Part shown: piece after piece, positions 19,133-28,962 of the stretch | Position numbering within the stretch: the stretch's first letter is position 1 | How the letters are laid out: each line of letters opens with the position of its first letter | NCBI RefSeq assembly: GCF_002286965.1 | Contig: NZ_NSKD01000002.1 | Span: 496,001 to 560,000, forward strand | Reading direction: 5' to 3' | DNA from: Halovibrio salipaludis | GTDB taxonomy: Bacteria; Pseudomonadota; Gammaproteobacteria; Pseudomonadales; Oleiphilaceae | Length of the DNA: 64,000 nt | Made by a program: the position numbers and the translations under genes | Notes under the pieces: generated by a model | The model's input: only the letters and a program-made list of their open reading frames with translations | The model's database searches: none | Told to the model about the DNA's origin: nothing

Positions 19133-19630
19133 TTACACCGAGACTTCCGGCAGCGGCTCGGCGGATACGATGATGCCGTTATTGTCAGCATAGACGTAAT
19201 GACCGGGTTCAAAGGTGACACCGCCGAAGCTCACGGCCACGTTGAGATCCCCCAGACCACGCTTTTCACTCTTGCGCGGATGGGTGGCCAGGGCCTGGAC
19301 ACCGATGTCCGTCTCACCGATCACGTCCACATCCCGGATGCAGCCGTAGACAATCACACCCTGCCAGCCGTTCTTCGACGCCTTCTCCGCCAGCATGTCA
19401 CCCAGAAGGGCAATGCGTAGCGAACCACCACCGTCGACGACGAGAACTCTGCCGTGCCCCTCCTTGCCGACCTGCTCCTTGACCACGGAGTTGTCCTCGA
19501 AGCACTTCACGGTCACGATCTCACCACCAAAAGCGCTGCGCCCGCCCAGGTTCACAAACATGGGCTCCACCACGGCAACTTCCGGGTGCTCATCCACGAG
19601 GTCCGGTGTAACGATTGTCTCTTCCGACAC
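19133..19630 (-). CDS. rraA: Regulator of ribonuclease activity A
   Basis: RraA binds the RNase E C-terminal region and DEAD-box helicases and lowers RNA decay. The 165 residues include the family core ([30 protein letters not shown]-like, [11 protein letters not shown]). It uses a GTG start after GGATCAGGAGGAAA, a strong ribosome binding site. It follows the hydrolase-fold gene by 26 bases, suggesting co-transcription with ppsA. Some RraA-fold proteins are aldolases, but the short length and sequence favour the RNase regulator. Its probable target rne is encoded 3 kb away. Confidence 0.93.
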   Translation of the reverse strand: MSEETIVTPDLVDEHPEVAVVEPMFVNLGGRSAFGGEIVTVKCFEDNSVVKEQVGKEGHGRVLVVDGGGSLRIALLGDMLAEKASKNGWQGVIVYGCIRDVDVIGETDIGVQALATHPRKSEKRGLGDLNVAVSFGGVTFEPGHYVYADNNGIIVSAEPLPEVSV

Positions 19631-19656
19631 GATTTCCTCCTGATCCAGTTGCGATT

Positions 19657-20580
19657 TCAGTCAATACTGTCCGCGCGCAGGTCGCGGGTGTGTTCCGTCA
19701 GCCAGGCGCGGATATCATCCTGAAGCGCCGTCCCCAGGGCACTCTGACCGGCGGGGCTTCTGCCCCCGTCCCCAGGCCCCAGGGTGTGGCGGACCTGTCC
19801 GCCAAGATTGCCCGCGAAACCGCGCACAGTGGCCTCATCATCCTCGACACCGACCACCAGGCCCGGGCAGCGGATGACGCGCAGCCCCTCGTGGGTGGGG
19901 TGCCCCTTGCCCCTGCGATAACGTTTCTGGTTCCGGTACAGATCCCGGAACAGGGCGCTGGGCTCATCTTCCGGGCCCCAGCCGTGCAGACCGCCAAGGA
20001 AACGCTGGCGGCGCCGGAGCCCCAGCTTCTCGCCCATGGTGGCCTCGGATTCCGTCCAGTGGGCATCCGCCCGGCCGGGATCCACAAAGACCGCGGCGGG
20101 CACCAGGCGCAGGAAGCGATGGTTGTTGATCAGGGCGTGCGCCAGCATGCGGGCACCAAGGCCCTGCCCCAGCCAGGCCGGAGGCACGCCGCTCTGCTCT
20201 TCCACGAACCGCTGTACCGGTGGCAGATCCTCCTCCGCCAGCAGTGCAATATGGCCCAGGGCCCAGTCACGATTGCGCGGGGACATGCCATGGCCGCGCA
20301 TCTCCGGCAGCCAGACGTCAAACCCGTAACGGGCGAGCAGCGCCGCCAACCCCTCACCCCCGGGCGAGAGCCACTGGCGCTTGTTCTGGAACTCCCGGTG
20401 GATGAGCACCACCGGCACGCGCCGGCCCTGCCAGGCCGGATCCCGCACCCGCGTCACGGCGATGCGGACGCTGGGATCCGGGCTGACGCCCGGGTTCAGC
20501 AGATACACGTCCTCATAGAGGTCAGCGGCCATTTCGGTGGCCGACAGGGTCACCGGAAACAATCGGCTGCTGCTCTGCAT
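19657..20580 (-). CDS. Alpha/beta-hydrolase-fold protein lacking the nucleophile serine
   Basis: A 307-residue alpha/beta-hydrolase-like protein. I chose the ATG at 20580 because GAGGAAGG lies before it; a GTG at 20613 adds 11 residues. Fold markers include [15 protein letters not shown], the strand and turn [14 protein letters not shown], and the elbow [10 protein letters not shown]. That elbow reads G-Q-G-L-G where active members have G-x-S-x-G, and no GH-x-G/F histidine is visible near the C terminus ([13 protein letters not shown]). Canonical hydrolase activity is therefore unlikely; it could be a scaffold or use different chemistry. It sits between ppsA and rraA. Confidence 0.75.
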   Translation of the reverse strand: MQSSSRLFPVTLSATEMAADLYEDVYLLNPGVSPDPSVRIAVTRVRDPAWQGRRVPVVLIHREFQNKRQWLSPGGEGLAALLARYGFDVWLPEMRGHGMSPRNRDWALGHIALLAEEDLPPVQRFVEEQSGVPPAWLGQGLGARMLAHALINNHRFLRLVPAAVFVDPGRADAHWTESEATMGEKLGLRRRQRFLGGLHGWGPEDEPSALFRDLYRNQKRYRRGKGHPTHEGLRVIRCPGLVVGVEDDEATVRGFAGNLGGQVRHTLGPGDGGRSPAGQSALGTALQDDIRAWLTEHTRDLRADSID

Positions 20581-20620
20581 ACCCGCCTTCCTCAAGCCTG
20601 CCTGGGGTTCCACCGGACGA

Positions 20621-22999
20621 TCAGGAGTGCTGCCCTTCCGCCAGGAAGAACCAGGTGTCCAGAACCGAATCCGGATTCAGGGAGACACTGTCGATGCCCT
20701 GCTCCATCAGCCATTTGGCCAGGTCCGGATGGTCCGAGGGGCCCTGGCCGCAGATGCCAACGTATTTATTCGCCTTGCGACAGGCCGCAATGGCATTCGC
20801 CAGCAGGGATTTGACCGCCTCGTTCCGCTCATCAAAGAGATGCGCAACGATCCCGGAATCCCGGTCCAGCCCCAGTGTGAGCTGGGTCAGATCGTTGGAG
20901 CCGATGGAGAAGCCGTCAAAATGCTCCAGGAATTCCTCGGCCTGCAGCGCATTGGCCGGCAGCTCGCACATCATGATCACACGCAGGTCCTCACGACCGC
21001 GTTCAAGACCATTCTCGGCCAGCAGCTCCACCACCTGGCGCCCCTCACCCGGGGTGCGCACAAACGGCACCATGACCTCGACATTGTTCAGGCCCATCTC
21101 GTCCCGGACGCGGGTCAGCGCTCGGCATTCAAGCTCAAAGCAGTCCCGGAAGGAGTCCGAGATGTAGCGTGAAGCCCCGCGGAAGCCGAGCATCGGGTTC
21201 TCTTCATCCGGCTCGTACAGGGTGCCCCCGATCAGGTTGGCGTACTCATTGGACTTGAAGTCCGACAGCCGCACGATGACCGGCTTGGGATAGAACGCTG
21301 CCGCCAGCGTGGAGATGCCCTCGACCAGCTTGTCGATGTAGAAGTCCACCGGCGAATCGTAACCGGCGATACGCTTCTCAACCGTCTGCTTGATGTCAGC
21401 CGGCAGCGACTCGAAATTCAGCAGCGCCTTGGGGTGGACACCGATCATGCGGTTGATGATGAATTCCAGCCGGGCCAGGCCCACACCCTCGTTCGGCATG
21501 GCCTGGAAATCGAAGGCCCGGTCCGGATTGCCGACGTTCATCATGATGCGGAACGGCAGCTTCGGCATGGACTCAACGGAATTCTCGCGCAGCTCGAAAT
21601 CCAGCCGGCCGTCATACACAAGGCCGGTATCGCCCTCGGCACAGGAAACCGTCAGTTCCTGACCCTCATGGATGAGCTCAGAGGCGTTGCCACAGCCAAC
21701 CACCGCGGGAATACCGAGCTCCCGGGCGATGATGGCCGCATGGCAGGTACGGCCGCCACGGTCGGTGATGATGGCGGCGGAGCGTTTCATGACCGGCTCC
21801 CAGTCCGGGTCGGTCATGTCCGTGACCAGCACGTCCCCTTCCTGGACGCGATCCATCTCGTTGATGCTGGTGACAATCCGGGCCGGCCCGGCACCGATGC
21901 GGTGGCCGATGCTGCGCCCCTCGACCAGCACCGTGCCCTTCTCCTTGAGCAGGTAGCGCTCCATGGTATGCAGGCCCTTGCGGCTGCGCACCGTCTCCGG
22001 CCGCGCCTGCACGATGAACAGCTTACCGGTGTCGCCATCCTTGGCCCACTCAATGTCCATGGGCCGACCATAGTGCTTCTCGATGGTCAGTGCCTGGCGG
22101 GTGAGTTCGGTGACGTCCTCATCGGAAAGACAGAACCGGTTGCGGTCCTCGGCGTCCACCTTGACCGTCTCGACCGAGCGGCCCATTTCACCGTCGCCGG
22201 CATAGACCATCTTGATGGCCTTGCTGCCCAGATTGCGCCGCAGCACGGCAGGACGCCCGGCCTCGAAGGTGGGCTTGTGCACGTAGAATTCGTCCGGGTT
22301 GACCGCCCCCTGCACCACTGTCTCACCCAGGCCGTAGGAGGCGGTGATGAACACCACGTCCTGGAAACCGGATTCGGTGTCGAGGGTGAACATCACACCA
22401 CTGCTGCCGGTCTCACTGCGCACCATGCGCTGGATACCGGCGGAGAGCGCCACTTTGTTGTGGTCAAAGCCGTGGTGCACCCGGTAGGAAATCGCCCTGT
22501 CATTGAACAGGGAGGCGAAAACCTCCTTGATGGCGAGCTTGACGTTGTCCAGCCCCACAATATTAAGGAAGGTCTCCTGCTGGCCCGCGAAGGAGGCATC
22601 CGGAAGGTCTTCCGCCGTCGCGGAGGAGCGTACGGCCACCGCCATGCGTTCGTTCCCCTCCTGCATGGCGCCGAAGCGGTCCGCGATCGCCTGTTCCAGT
22701 GCCGGCGGGAAAGGTGTATCGATGATCCACTGGCGGATCTTCGCGCCGACCCGTGCCAGTTCGTTCACGTCATTGATGTCCAGACTGTTCAGGGTCTCAT
22801 CAATGCGCTGGCGCAGCCCATCCTTCTCAAGAAACTCGCGGTAGGCCTGTGCTGTGGTGGCGAACCCACCGGGTACCGTCACACCGGCATTGGCGAGGTT
22901 ACTGATCATCTCCCCGAGGGAGGCATTCTTACCGCCCACGCGTTCGACATCGTCCATGCCGAGTTGCTCGAAACCGATGATGAAATCGTCCAAAGCCAA
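20621..22999 (-). CDS. ppsA: Phosphoenolpyruvate synthase
   Basis: Makes phosphoenolpyruvate from pyruvate, ATP and water, the entry to gluconeogenesis from C3 compounds. The 792 residues show the N-terminal ATP-grasp part ([31 protein letters not shown]), the phosphohistidine domain with His at about residue 420 in [15 protein letters not shown], and the C-terminal PEP/pyruvate barrel ([22 protein letters not shown]). Length and motifs match E. coli PpsA. It is divergent from its regulator ppsR. A TATGAT at 23055-23060 on the minus strand is a possible -10. Confidence 0.98.
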   Translation of the reverse strand: MALDDFIIGFEQLGMDDVERVGGKNASLGEMISNLANAGVTVPGGFATTAQAYREFLEKDGLRQRIDETLNSLDINDVNELARVGAKIRQWIIDTPFPPALEQAIADRFGAMQEGNERMAVAVRSSATAEDLPDASFAGQQETFLNIVGLDNVKLAIKEVFASLFNDRAISYRVHHGFDHNKVALSAGIQRMVRSETGSSGVMFTLDTESGFQDVVFITASYGLGETVVQGAVNPDEFYVHKPTFEAGRPAVLRRNLGSKAIKMVYAGDGEMGRSVETVKVDAEDRNRFCLSDEDVTELTRQALTIEKHYGRPMDIEWAKDGDTGKLFIVQARPETVRSRKGLHTMERYLLKEKGTVLVEGRSIGHRIGAGPARIVTSINEMDRVQEGDVLVTDMTDPDWEPVMKRSAAIITDRGGRTCHAAIIARELGIPAVVGCGNASELIHEGQELTVSCAEGDTGLVYDGRLDFELRENSVESMPKLPFRIMMNVGNPDRAFDFQAMPNEGVGLARLEFIINRMIGVHPKALLNFESLPADIKQTVEKRIAGYDSPVDFYIDKLVEGISTLAAAFYPKPVIVRLSDFKSNEYANLIGGTLYEPDEENPMLGFRGASRYISDSFRDCFELECRALTRVRDEMGLNNVEVMVPFVRTPGEGRQVVELLAENGLERGREDLRVIMMCELPANALQAEEFLEHFDGFSIGSNDLTQLTLGLDRDSGIVAHLFDERNEAVKSLLANAIAACRKANKYVGICGQGPSDHPDLAKWLMEQGIDSVSLNPDSVLDTWFFLAEGQHS

Positions 23000-23101
23000 T
23001 CTCCCTCGTTATTGCCTGTCACCCGGGGCGCCACGCGCCCTGAAGAGCCCGCGTATCATACTGTAACCGGCGGGGTCATCTCCACCATTGCGCGGTCCGG
23101 G

Positions 23102-23130
23102 TTCACACACCGACTGTATCGGCCTAGGAT
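23102..23130 (+). promoter_or_regulatory. Sigma-70-type promoter for ppsR
   Basis: TTCACA (23102-23107) and TAGGAT (23125-23130) are separated by 17 bases. The -35 matches consensus at five of six positions and the -10 at four. Predicted start is near 23137, giving a leader of about 25 bases that includes CAGGAGGGAG as ribosome binding site. Confidence 0.6.
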
Positions 23131-23161
23131 ACCGGAAAATCAGGAGGGAGCCCCCCGCCCC

Positions 23162-23980
23162 ATGAAACGCACCGCATTCTTCATCTCCGACGGCACCGGC
23201 ATTACCGCGGAGGCCCTTGGCAACAGCCTCCTGGCGCAGTTTGACAGCATCCAGTTCGAGAAAATCACCCTGCCCTACATCGATTCCGTGCAGAAGGCCC
23301 AGGAGGCGGTTGCACAGATCAACAAGGCGGGAGAACTGGACGGAGCACGGCCGCTGACATTCGACACCATCGTGGACAGCGGGATCCGGGGCGAGCTTTC
23401 CAGCGCCGACGCCTTCATGGTGGACATCTTCGGCACCTTCCTGTCGCCACTGGAGAACGAGCTCCATTCCAGTTCCTCCTATACCGTGGGTAAATCCCAT
23501 GCCATCTCCCGCGACGGCGGGTATGAGGAGCGGATCAAGGCGGTGAACTACGCGCTGGAGAACGACGACGGCGCCCGCACACGCTACTACGACGATGCCG
23601 ACGTCATCCTGATCGGCCCGTCACGCAGCGGCAAAACGCCCACATGCCTGTATCTGGCCCTGCAGTACGGCATCAAGGCGGCGAACTACCCGCTCACCGA
23701 GGAGGATATGGAGGAGCAGCGCATTCCCTCGGCGCTGCAGCCCCACCGCCAGAAGCTCTTCGGGCTCACCATCGATCCCAACCGGCTGTCGGCGATCCGC
23801 AATGAACGCCGCCCCAACTCCGGTTACGCGTCTCTGCGCCAGTGCATGATGGAGGTCAGTGAAGCGGAGAGCATGTACCGGCGCGAGCGGATCCCGAATC
23901 TGAACACCACGGACTACTCGGTGGAGGAGATCTCCACCCGTCTCCTGGTCCAGACCGGGATCGAACGCCGGGCACGCTGA
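23162..23980 (+). CDS. ppsR: Phosphoenolpyruvate synthase regulatory protein (bifunctional kinase/pyrophosphorylase)
   Basis: DUF299 protein that inactivates PpsA by ADP-dependent threonine phosphorylation and reactivates it by phosphate-dependent dephosphorylation. The start at 23162 gives [17 protein letters not shown]; a frame running far upstream is only the shadow of ppsA. The 272 residues carry the P-loop [15 protein letters not shown], and LRQCMMEV and [15 protein letters not shown] near the end. Divergence from ppsA is the usual arrangement. It ends flush against the convergent M16C gene. Confidence 0.95.
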   Translation: MKRTAFFISDGTGITAEALGNSLLAQFDSIQFEKITLPYIDSVQKAQEAVAQINKAGELDGARPLTFDTIVDSGIRGELSSADAFMVDIFGTFLSPLENELHSSSSYTVGKSHAISRDGGYEERIKAVNYALENDDGARTRYYDDADVILIGPSRSGKTPTCLYLALQYGIKAANYPLTEEDMEEQRIPSALQPHRQKLFGLTIDPNRLSAIRNERRPNSGYASLRQCMMEVSEAESMYRRERIPNLNTTDYSVEEISTRLLVQTGIERRAR

Positions 23981-26905
23981 TCAGATCTCGAGCACCTTCA
24001 TGCCCAGATCCGCCAGCTTCTGACGGTTGCCGTGGCCGGTCACAACGGCTGTGCTGGCCCGGTCAGGCGTGAGCCAGCGTTCGGCAGCCCCCTGCATGGA
24101 GGCCAGGTCCACCGCCAGGACCCGTTCCCGGAAGCGCTGCTGCTGCTCGGGCGTACGCCCGAACAGCCGGCTCTGGTAGGCGAAACGGGCTTCGCCCGCC
24201 GGTGAGCGCGGCCGGTCCAGCTGGGAGATCACGCCCAGTATGGCCTCTTCCACGGAAGCTGCAGTCTGCCCGCCCGCATGCAACCACTCCAGTGAGCGGT
24301 CGAAGTCGGCCAATGTCTCCTCGAGGCGCGGATCGCGATAGGAGAAGAAACGGAAAACCCCGTTGGCGCTGTCCTGCCCCGCGCCACTGCCATAGGCGCC
24401 GCCCTGCTCCCGGATACTGCGGTGCAGGTTGTCATTGCGCAGCAGCACACCCAGAACGCTCAGAGGCGCCGCATCCGGATGTTCCACCGGCACCGTCGGA
24501 AAGGCCCGGGCGCAGAAGTTCACCTGGGTCGCGGTCAGCCAGCCTTCGTTGACCTGTTCACTCACCGGATCCAGATGGAAGCCACCTTCAGCCCGATCCC
24601 CGTCCAGGGACCAGTGGCCTCGCACGGCGGCCTCGGAGCCTTCCAGTCCACTGCTCTCGCCAATCAGCAGAAAGTCCGGCCCGCCCGCGTGGATCCGCTC
24701 ATGAAGCTCCGACAAGCGCTGGCAGAACCGGTCAAGCTCGGCGCTGTCGTCCAGGCGGTCATCCAGCGCCACAAGCTGGCGGATGCCCTCGAGCCCACCG
24801 AGTTCATAGGTCAGGCGGGCACCGGGGCTGGCCCCGTGTGAAGCCGCGCCCATGGCCAATGCATGACCGCTGCCGGTGATGGAATGTTCCCTGCGGGCGC
24901 GCATCTGTGCCACCAGCTCGCGCACCCGCTCTTTTTCGTCAAAACGTGCGGCCGAAGCAACGTCGTGCAGAAGCCCGGCGAGATCGTCGCTGTTCGCCGC
25001 CAGGGCCTTGCCGCCCAGGGTAAAGTAGCCACGCACGGACTGGACGTCGTCGACGTTGCCCTTGATCGTGGCCGCCCCGCTGATACCGCCACTGCCTGCC
25101 GAGATGCGGTCCTGCATACGCAGGTAGTCATCCGAGCCCGCGCCCACCTCGCTCAGCATGCTCGAATAGATGGGCAGAAGCTGGCGCTGCTCCGGGGCGA
25201 GATCCGGCAGCGGCGCCACAAGCTGTTGGTACACCAGTCCATTGGTGCCCATGTGATAGCGGGTGATGCGCCCGGACGCGTCGGACTCGCCTTCCGGGAT
25301 CTTCAGCGACGCCGGCACATCCTCGATGCCCACGCGCGGCAGCATGCTGTCGTCCGCTTCCTGGTTCTGGCGCGCCTGAAGGGCCTGCGCCTGCTCGACC
25401 AGGGTACGCTGCTCGTCCTCGGTCAGGCTCGCCTTCTGCTCGTCCAGTGCCTGCCGCACCGCCTGTTCCCGGCGTTCGTTGAGACCGGTGTCCGGCGCCA
25501 GGGCCAGGCGTACCCGGTGTGGGTTGTCCAGCAACAGGCGCCGGATCAGCCCCGGCACATACTCCGGGTCACGGATGCGCTCACGGAGGCGTTCCAGTAC
25601 GGGCTCCAGGTCGAGCAGGTCCACCGGATCACCACCGTGCACCATGGGCGAAAGCGCCTGCATGATCAGCTGCAGGCCGTAGGGGAACCCGTCGCCGGAA
25701 ATCTCGCGCTGCTGCAGCTCCAGCTGGTGCACGATGGCCTCCAGCTTCTCATGGGCGACACCCTCGCGTGCCACCTGTTCCAGTGTCCCGAGAATCAGGT
25801 TCTCCACCTCACCGACCTGCTCCGGCTCCGTGCCCTCGATGCCGCAGACAAAGGTCATTTCCCGGTTGGAATCCTCGAGCCCGCACAGCGGCGAGGGTGC
25901 CTGCCCCAGGCTGGTGGTCTCCAGCGCCTGAAGCAGCGGTGAGGCGCTGTTTTCCAGCAGAACGGCTGTGAGCAGCTCCGCCTCAAGGTTCTTCTCCAGG
26001 TCGAAGCTCTCCCCCAGCAGCCAGCCCATGACCACATGGGTCCGGTTGTCGGTGCCCTCGTCCGGGTCCACGCCGTAATGCTCCTGAACCCTCACAGGGG
26101 CGTAGTAGCGCTTCTCATTGCGCACCGGCAGGTCGATCTCCGCCGCCTGGAACCGGTTCAGCGCCAGGGACTCGAAACGCTCCTGGTGCTCGCGCGCCGG
26201 AATATCGCCGAAGGTGGCGAAGATGGCGTTGCTGGGGTGGTAGTGGCGGCGATAGAACTGGACCAGCTGGTCATAGCTCAGGTCCACGATATGGTCCGGC
26301 TCGCCGCCGCTGTTGTAGTGATAGGTCGTGGTCGGAAACAGATGCTTCGACAGCGTCTGCCAGAGCTGCGAGACCGGGGAGCTCATGGCGCCCTTCATCT
26401 CGTTGTAGACCACGCCCCTGTGCACCAGCGGCGTACTGGGGTCATCCGGGGTCTCGAACTCCAGCCGGTGGCCCTCCTGGGCGAAATCCAGCGGGTCCAG
26501 GTTGGAGAAGAACACGGAATCCAGATAGACCGAGAGCAGGTTGTCGAAATCCTTCCGGTTGCGGCTGGCAAACGGATAGGCGGTCCAGTCGCTGCTGGTC
26601 AGCGCGTTCATGAAGGTATTCAGCGAACGCTGGATCATCATGAAGAAAGGATCGCGCGTGGGGTAGTTCTCGCTGCCGCACAGGGCCGTGTGCTCAAGGA
26701 TGTGCGCGACCCCGGTGGAATCCATGGGGAAGGTCCGCAACGCCACGAGGAAAACGTTCTCGTCGTTGTCTGAAGCGAGATGCAGATGGCATGCCCCGGT
26801 GGCCCGATGACGGTACTCCTCCACCTCCAGGTGAAGTGTCTCGATCCGGTGATTGCGTACCCACTCGAAAGCCGGGTGAACCTGCGGTTCCGCCTGATCC
26901 AGCAT
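23981..26905 (-). CDS. M16C family zinc metalloprotease (presequence-protease-like)
   Basis: A 974-residue insulinase-superfamily protease. The inverted zinc motif HxxEH is at residues 68-72 (HILEHTALCG), followed by the M16C-type NALTSSDWTAYPFASRN. The middle and C-terminal thirds are the degenerate repeat halves, with an RxxGxxYG-like element (REQGGAYGSG) near residue 830. Organellar relatives (PreP) degrade targeting peptides; bacterial members are thought to clear free peptides. No signal peptide is seen, so it is probably cytosolic. No operon partner is apparent. Confidence 0.9.
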   Translation of the reverse strand: MLDQAEPQVHPAFEWVRNHRIETLHLEVEEYRHRATGACHLHLASDNDENVFLVALRTFPMDSTGVAHILEHTALCGSENYPTRDPFFMMIQRSLNTFMNALTSSDWTAYPFASRNRKDFDNLLSVYLDSVFFSNLDPLDFAQEGHRLEFETPDDPSTPLVHRGVVYNEMKGAMSSPVSQLWQTLSKHLFPTTTYHYNSGGEPDHIVDLSYDQLVQFYRRHYHPSNAIFATFGDIPAREHQERFESLALNRFQAAEIDLPVRNEKRYYAPVRVQEHYGVDPDEGTDNRTHVVMGWLLGESFDLEKNLEAELLTAVLLENSASPLLQALETTSLGQAPSPLCGLEDSNREMTFVCGIEGTEPEQVGEVENLILGTLEQVAREGVAHEKLEAIVHQLELQQREISGDGFPYGLQLIMQALSPMVHGGDPVDLLDLEPVLERLRERIRDPEYVPGLIRRLLLDNPHRVRLALAPDTGLNERREQAVRQALDEQKASLTEDEQRTLVEQAQALQARQNQEADDSMLPRVGIEDVPASLKIPEGESDASGRITRYHMGTNGLVYQQLVAPLPDLAPEQRQLLPIYSSMLSEVGAGSDDYLRMQDRISAGSGGISGAATIKGNVDDVQSVRGYFTLGGKALAANSDDLAGLLHDVASAARFDEKERVRELVAQMRARREHSITGSGHALAMGAASHGASPGARLTYELGGLEGIRQLVALDDRLDDSAELDRFCQRLSELHERIHAGGPDFLLIGESSGLEGSEAAVRGHWSLDGDRAEGGFHLDPVSEQVNEGWLTATQVNFCARAFPTVPVEHPDAAPLSVLGVLLRNDNLHRSIREQGGAYGSGAGQDSANGVFRFFSYRDPRLEETLADFDRSLEWLHAGGQTAASVEEAILGVISQLDRPRSPAGEARFAYQSRLFGRTPEQQQRFRERVLAVDLASMQGAAERWLTPDRASTAVVTGHGNRQKLADLGMKVLEI

Positions 26906-26984
26906 GCTCTCGTCCTGTCCGATGAATGTGCCGCCATTCTAGCGGTTGCGCGCCCGTGTTCCCACAGGCGTAGCGGGGTGCCCT

Positions 26985-27013
26985 CTGGCAACCGCTCACA
27001 TCTTGTTTATAGT
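26985..27013 (+). promoter_or_regulatory. Candidate promoter for the 27034 gene
   Basis: CTGGCA (26985-26990), a 17-base spacer and TATAGT (27008-27013) give a plausible sigma-70 promoter ending about 20 bases before the ATG at 27034. Matches are four of six and five of six. Confidence 0.4.
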
Positions 27014-27033
27014 GAGGGGACACTGGGCAACCT

Positions 27034-27513
27034 ATGCATGGACAATCATTGACCAGCCAAAACGAGCATACCGAGACGTCCGGGACCCGTCCGCGGGTTG
27101 AGGCCTACTGGGTCGAGCGCAAGCGCTACCTGGAGGAGATCCGGGGCATACCGGAACTGCGGCGGCGATACATCAACGCACTGGCGATCTATCTGATCCG
27201 CCGGATCCTCTGGTCCTTCGGGTTCTTCCCGGTATTTCTGGGATTCTGGATTCCGCTGGTGTTCGCCCGCTTCAATCCCGTGGCGCTGGTGGACAATGCC
27301 CTGCCCCACCTGGAGCGTTTCGTGGACGCAACCGCCCAGGTCCAGGCCACCACCCTGGAGACGCTGGTACTGTCCTGGCTTTCCGTGGGCCTGCTTTTCG
27401 CGGTCTTTGACCTGGTCCTGACGCCGTTCAAGTCGCCCTACGAGTACGAAGCGGACGTGCACATGCGCGCCTGGGAGGAACTGCAGCAGCAGAGTCGCCC
27501 GGAAAACGCCTGA
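27034..27513 (+). CDS. Small two-helix membrane protein of unknown function
   Basis: I do not recognise this 159-residue protein. A charged N-terminal third (VEAYWVERKRYLEEIRGIPELRRR) is followed by two predicted membrane helices, about 58-80 (FGFFPVFLGFWIPLVF) and 108-130 (VLSWLSVGLLFAVFDLVL), and a short acidic cytosolic tail. Both ends are probably inside. It precedes the MORN gene by 120 bases on the same strand and may share regulation with it. The start has only a distant GAGGGGA, so it is moderately certain. Confidence 0.6.
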   Translation: MHGQSLTSQNEHTETSGTRPRVEAYWVERKRYLEEIRGIPELRRRYINALAIYLIRRILWSFGFFPVFLGFWIPLVFARFNPVALVDNALPHLERFVDATAQVQATTLETLVLSWLSVGLLFAVFDLVLTPFKSPYEYEADVHMRAWEELQQQSRPENA

Positions 27514-27633
27514 AAAGTGCGTCACTTCACGCAGCCGGTGCCCGTTCTCCGATAACATGAAGTCAGACTGAACAGGTGGGCATCGTTGCCCCCTGCCTGA
27601 CCCGCTGTGCCGGAATGAACGGAGTGGCATGCA

Positions 27634-28914
27634 ATGATCGACTACAGACCGCTGCTGTTTGCGAATTTTCTCGCGATCATGCTGCTGGTGACGGCCGGTT
27701 TTGCCACCATCCAGCGCTCTCCGGAGCTGGTGGGCTCACGCATTCCGGCGGTTTCCCCCTCCTCTTCCGGGGAGACGCAAACCAGCGCGGACGATGAACG
27801 CACCCCGGCAGACAGCGCCCAGGCCGGTACCGACAGGATCCCCAGGGTCATCCCGGCCGTTTCCGTACCTGATACCGGGAGCAGCCCCGAAACCACTCCG
27901 GATACCGCCAGCGCCCAAACGGCAGCTGACCCCCAGCCCTCCACGACCACAGAGCCGTCGCCGGAACAGAAGCAGCAGCCGACACAGGCACGACTGACAC
28001 TGCGCTCCAACGTCTACGACGACCAGGTACGGATCAATGGCGAGCCAAGAGGCTCCACCGCCATGGACCTGGAGCTGGAGCCCGGAACCTATACCATCGA
28101 AATCAGCAAGCCGAAACACAGTACCTGGCGCGAGCAGGTCCATCTGGATGCTGGCGACTCTCCCACGCTGATGGCGCGCCTTGAGCGCTACACCACTGTC
28201 CGTTACCGCGACGGTACCTGGGAACACGGCGTTAAAACCGGCCAAGGCACCTACCGCGACAGCGACGGCCTCACCTATGAGGGCGAATTCCGCAACGGCG
28301 AGTTCCACGGTGAGGGGACGGCCCACTTCCCGGACGGGCGCATCTATGAAGGCGAGTGGAAGCAGGGCACCATGCATGGTGAAGGCAGCCTTCAACGCCC
28401 CAACGGGGATGTCTATGAGGGCGAGTTCCAGGACGGTGAGTACCATGGCCGCGGCACACTCACCGCCAGCAACGGCGACACCTTCACCGGTAACTGGGAG
28501 GACGGCGAGCTCAATGGACACGGCACCCTCACCACCGCCGATGGACTCATGTACGTGGGGGATTTCCGGGACGGCGAGCTGCACGGCGAGGGCCGCCTGA
28601 CCTATCCCAACGGCGGCTATTACCGTGGTGACTTCGCCAACGACCGTTTCCATGGCGAGGGTGTCCGCACCTTCAGCAGTGGCCGCCAGTACCGTGGCCA
28701 GTTTGTCGATGGCCGTTTCCACGGTCAGGGCGAGATCCGTCATCCCAGCGGCGCCAGCATTGAAAGCACGTTCCGGGAAGGCGAACCCTACGGCGAGGTC
28801 CGCATGACGACGCCGGAGGGCGAGGTCTTCATCGCCCGCACTTCGGAGCCGGGAGTGTGCTACCGCAAGGGCAGCTACCGGGAAACCCAGTGTCCATCCA
28901 TGGAGGCGTGGTGA
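27634..28914 (+). CDS. PEGA-domain and MORN-repeat protein
   Basis: A 426-residue protein anchored or exported by an N-terminal hydrophobic segment (about 7-26). A Pro/Thr/Ser/Ala-rich linker runs to about residue 120, then a PEGA-like domain (about 122-190, with VRINGEPRG and ELEPGTYTIEI), then about eight MORN repeats (about 200-390) of the form YxGEFxxGxxHGxGxxxxxxG. A cysteine pair lies near the C terminus (GVCYRKGSYRETQCPSM). MORN repeats usually mediate protein or lipid contacts. GGAG precedes the ATG. It ends about 50 bases before the receiver gene and is probably in its operon. Confidence 0.82.
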   Translation: MIDYRPLLFANFLAIMLLVTAGFATIQRSPELVGSRIPAVSPSSSGETQTSADDERTPADSAQAGTDRIPRVIPAVSVPDTGSSPETTPDTASAQTAADPQPSTTTEPSPEQKQQPTQARLTLRSNVYDDQVRINGEPRGSTAMDLELEPGTYTIEISKPKHSTWREQVHLDAGDSPTLMARLERYTTVRYRDGTWEHGVKTGQGTYRDSDGLTYEGEFRNGEFHGEGTAHFPDGRIYEGEWKQGTMHGEGSLQRPNGDVYEGEFQDGEYHGRGTLTASNGDTFTGNWEDGELNGHGTLTTADGLMYVGDFRDGELHGEGRLTYPNGGYYRGDFANDRFHGEGVRTFSSGRQYRGQFVDGRFHGQGEIRHPSGASIESTFREGEPYGEVRMTTPEGEVFIARTSEPGVCYRKGSYRETQCPSMEAW

Positions 28915-28962
28915 CCCATGTCAGCCCATCCGGTAACAACGCAGTACGCAAGAGGAAGCCAG

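Noticed and set aside
21434-23161. A long plus-strand extension upstream of ppsR
   Set aside because: It is the complement of ppsA joined in frame to ppsR. The true ppsR start at 23162 has its own promoter, ribosome binding site and family N terminus.
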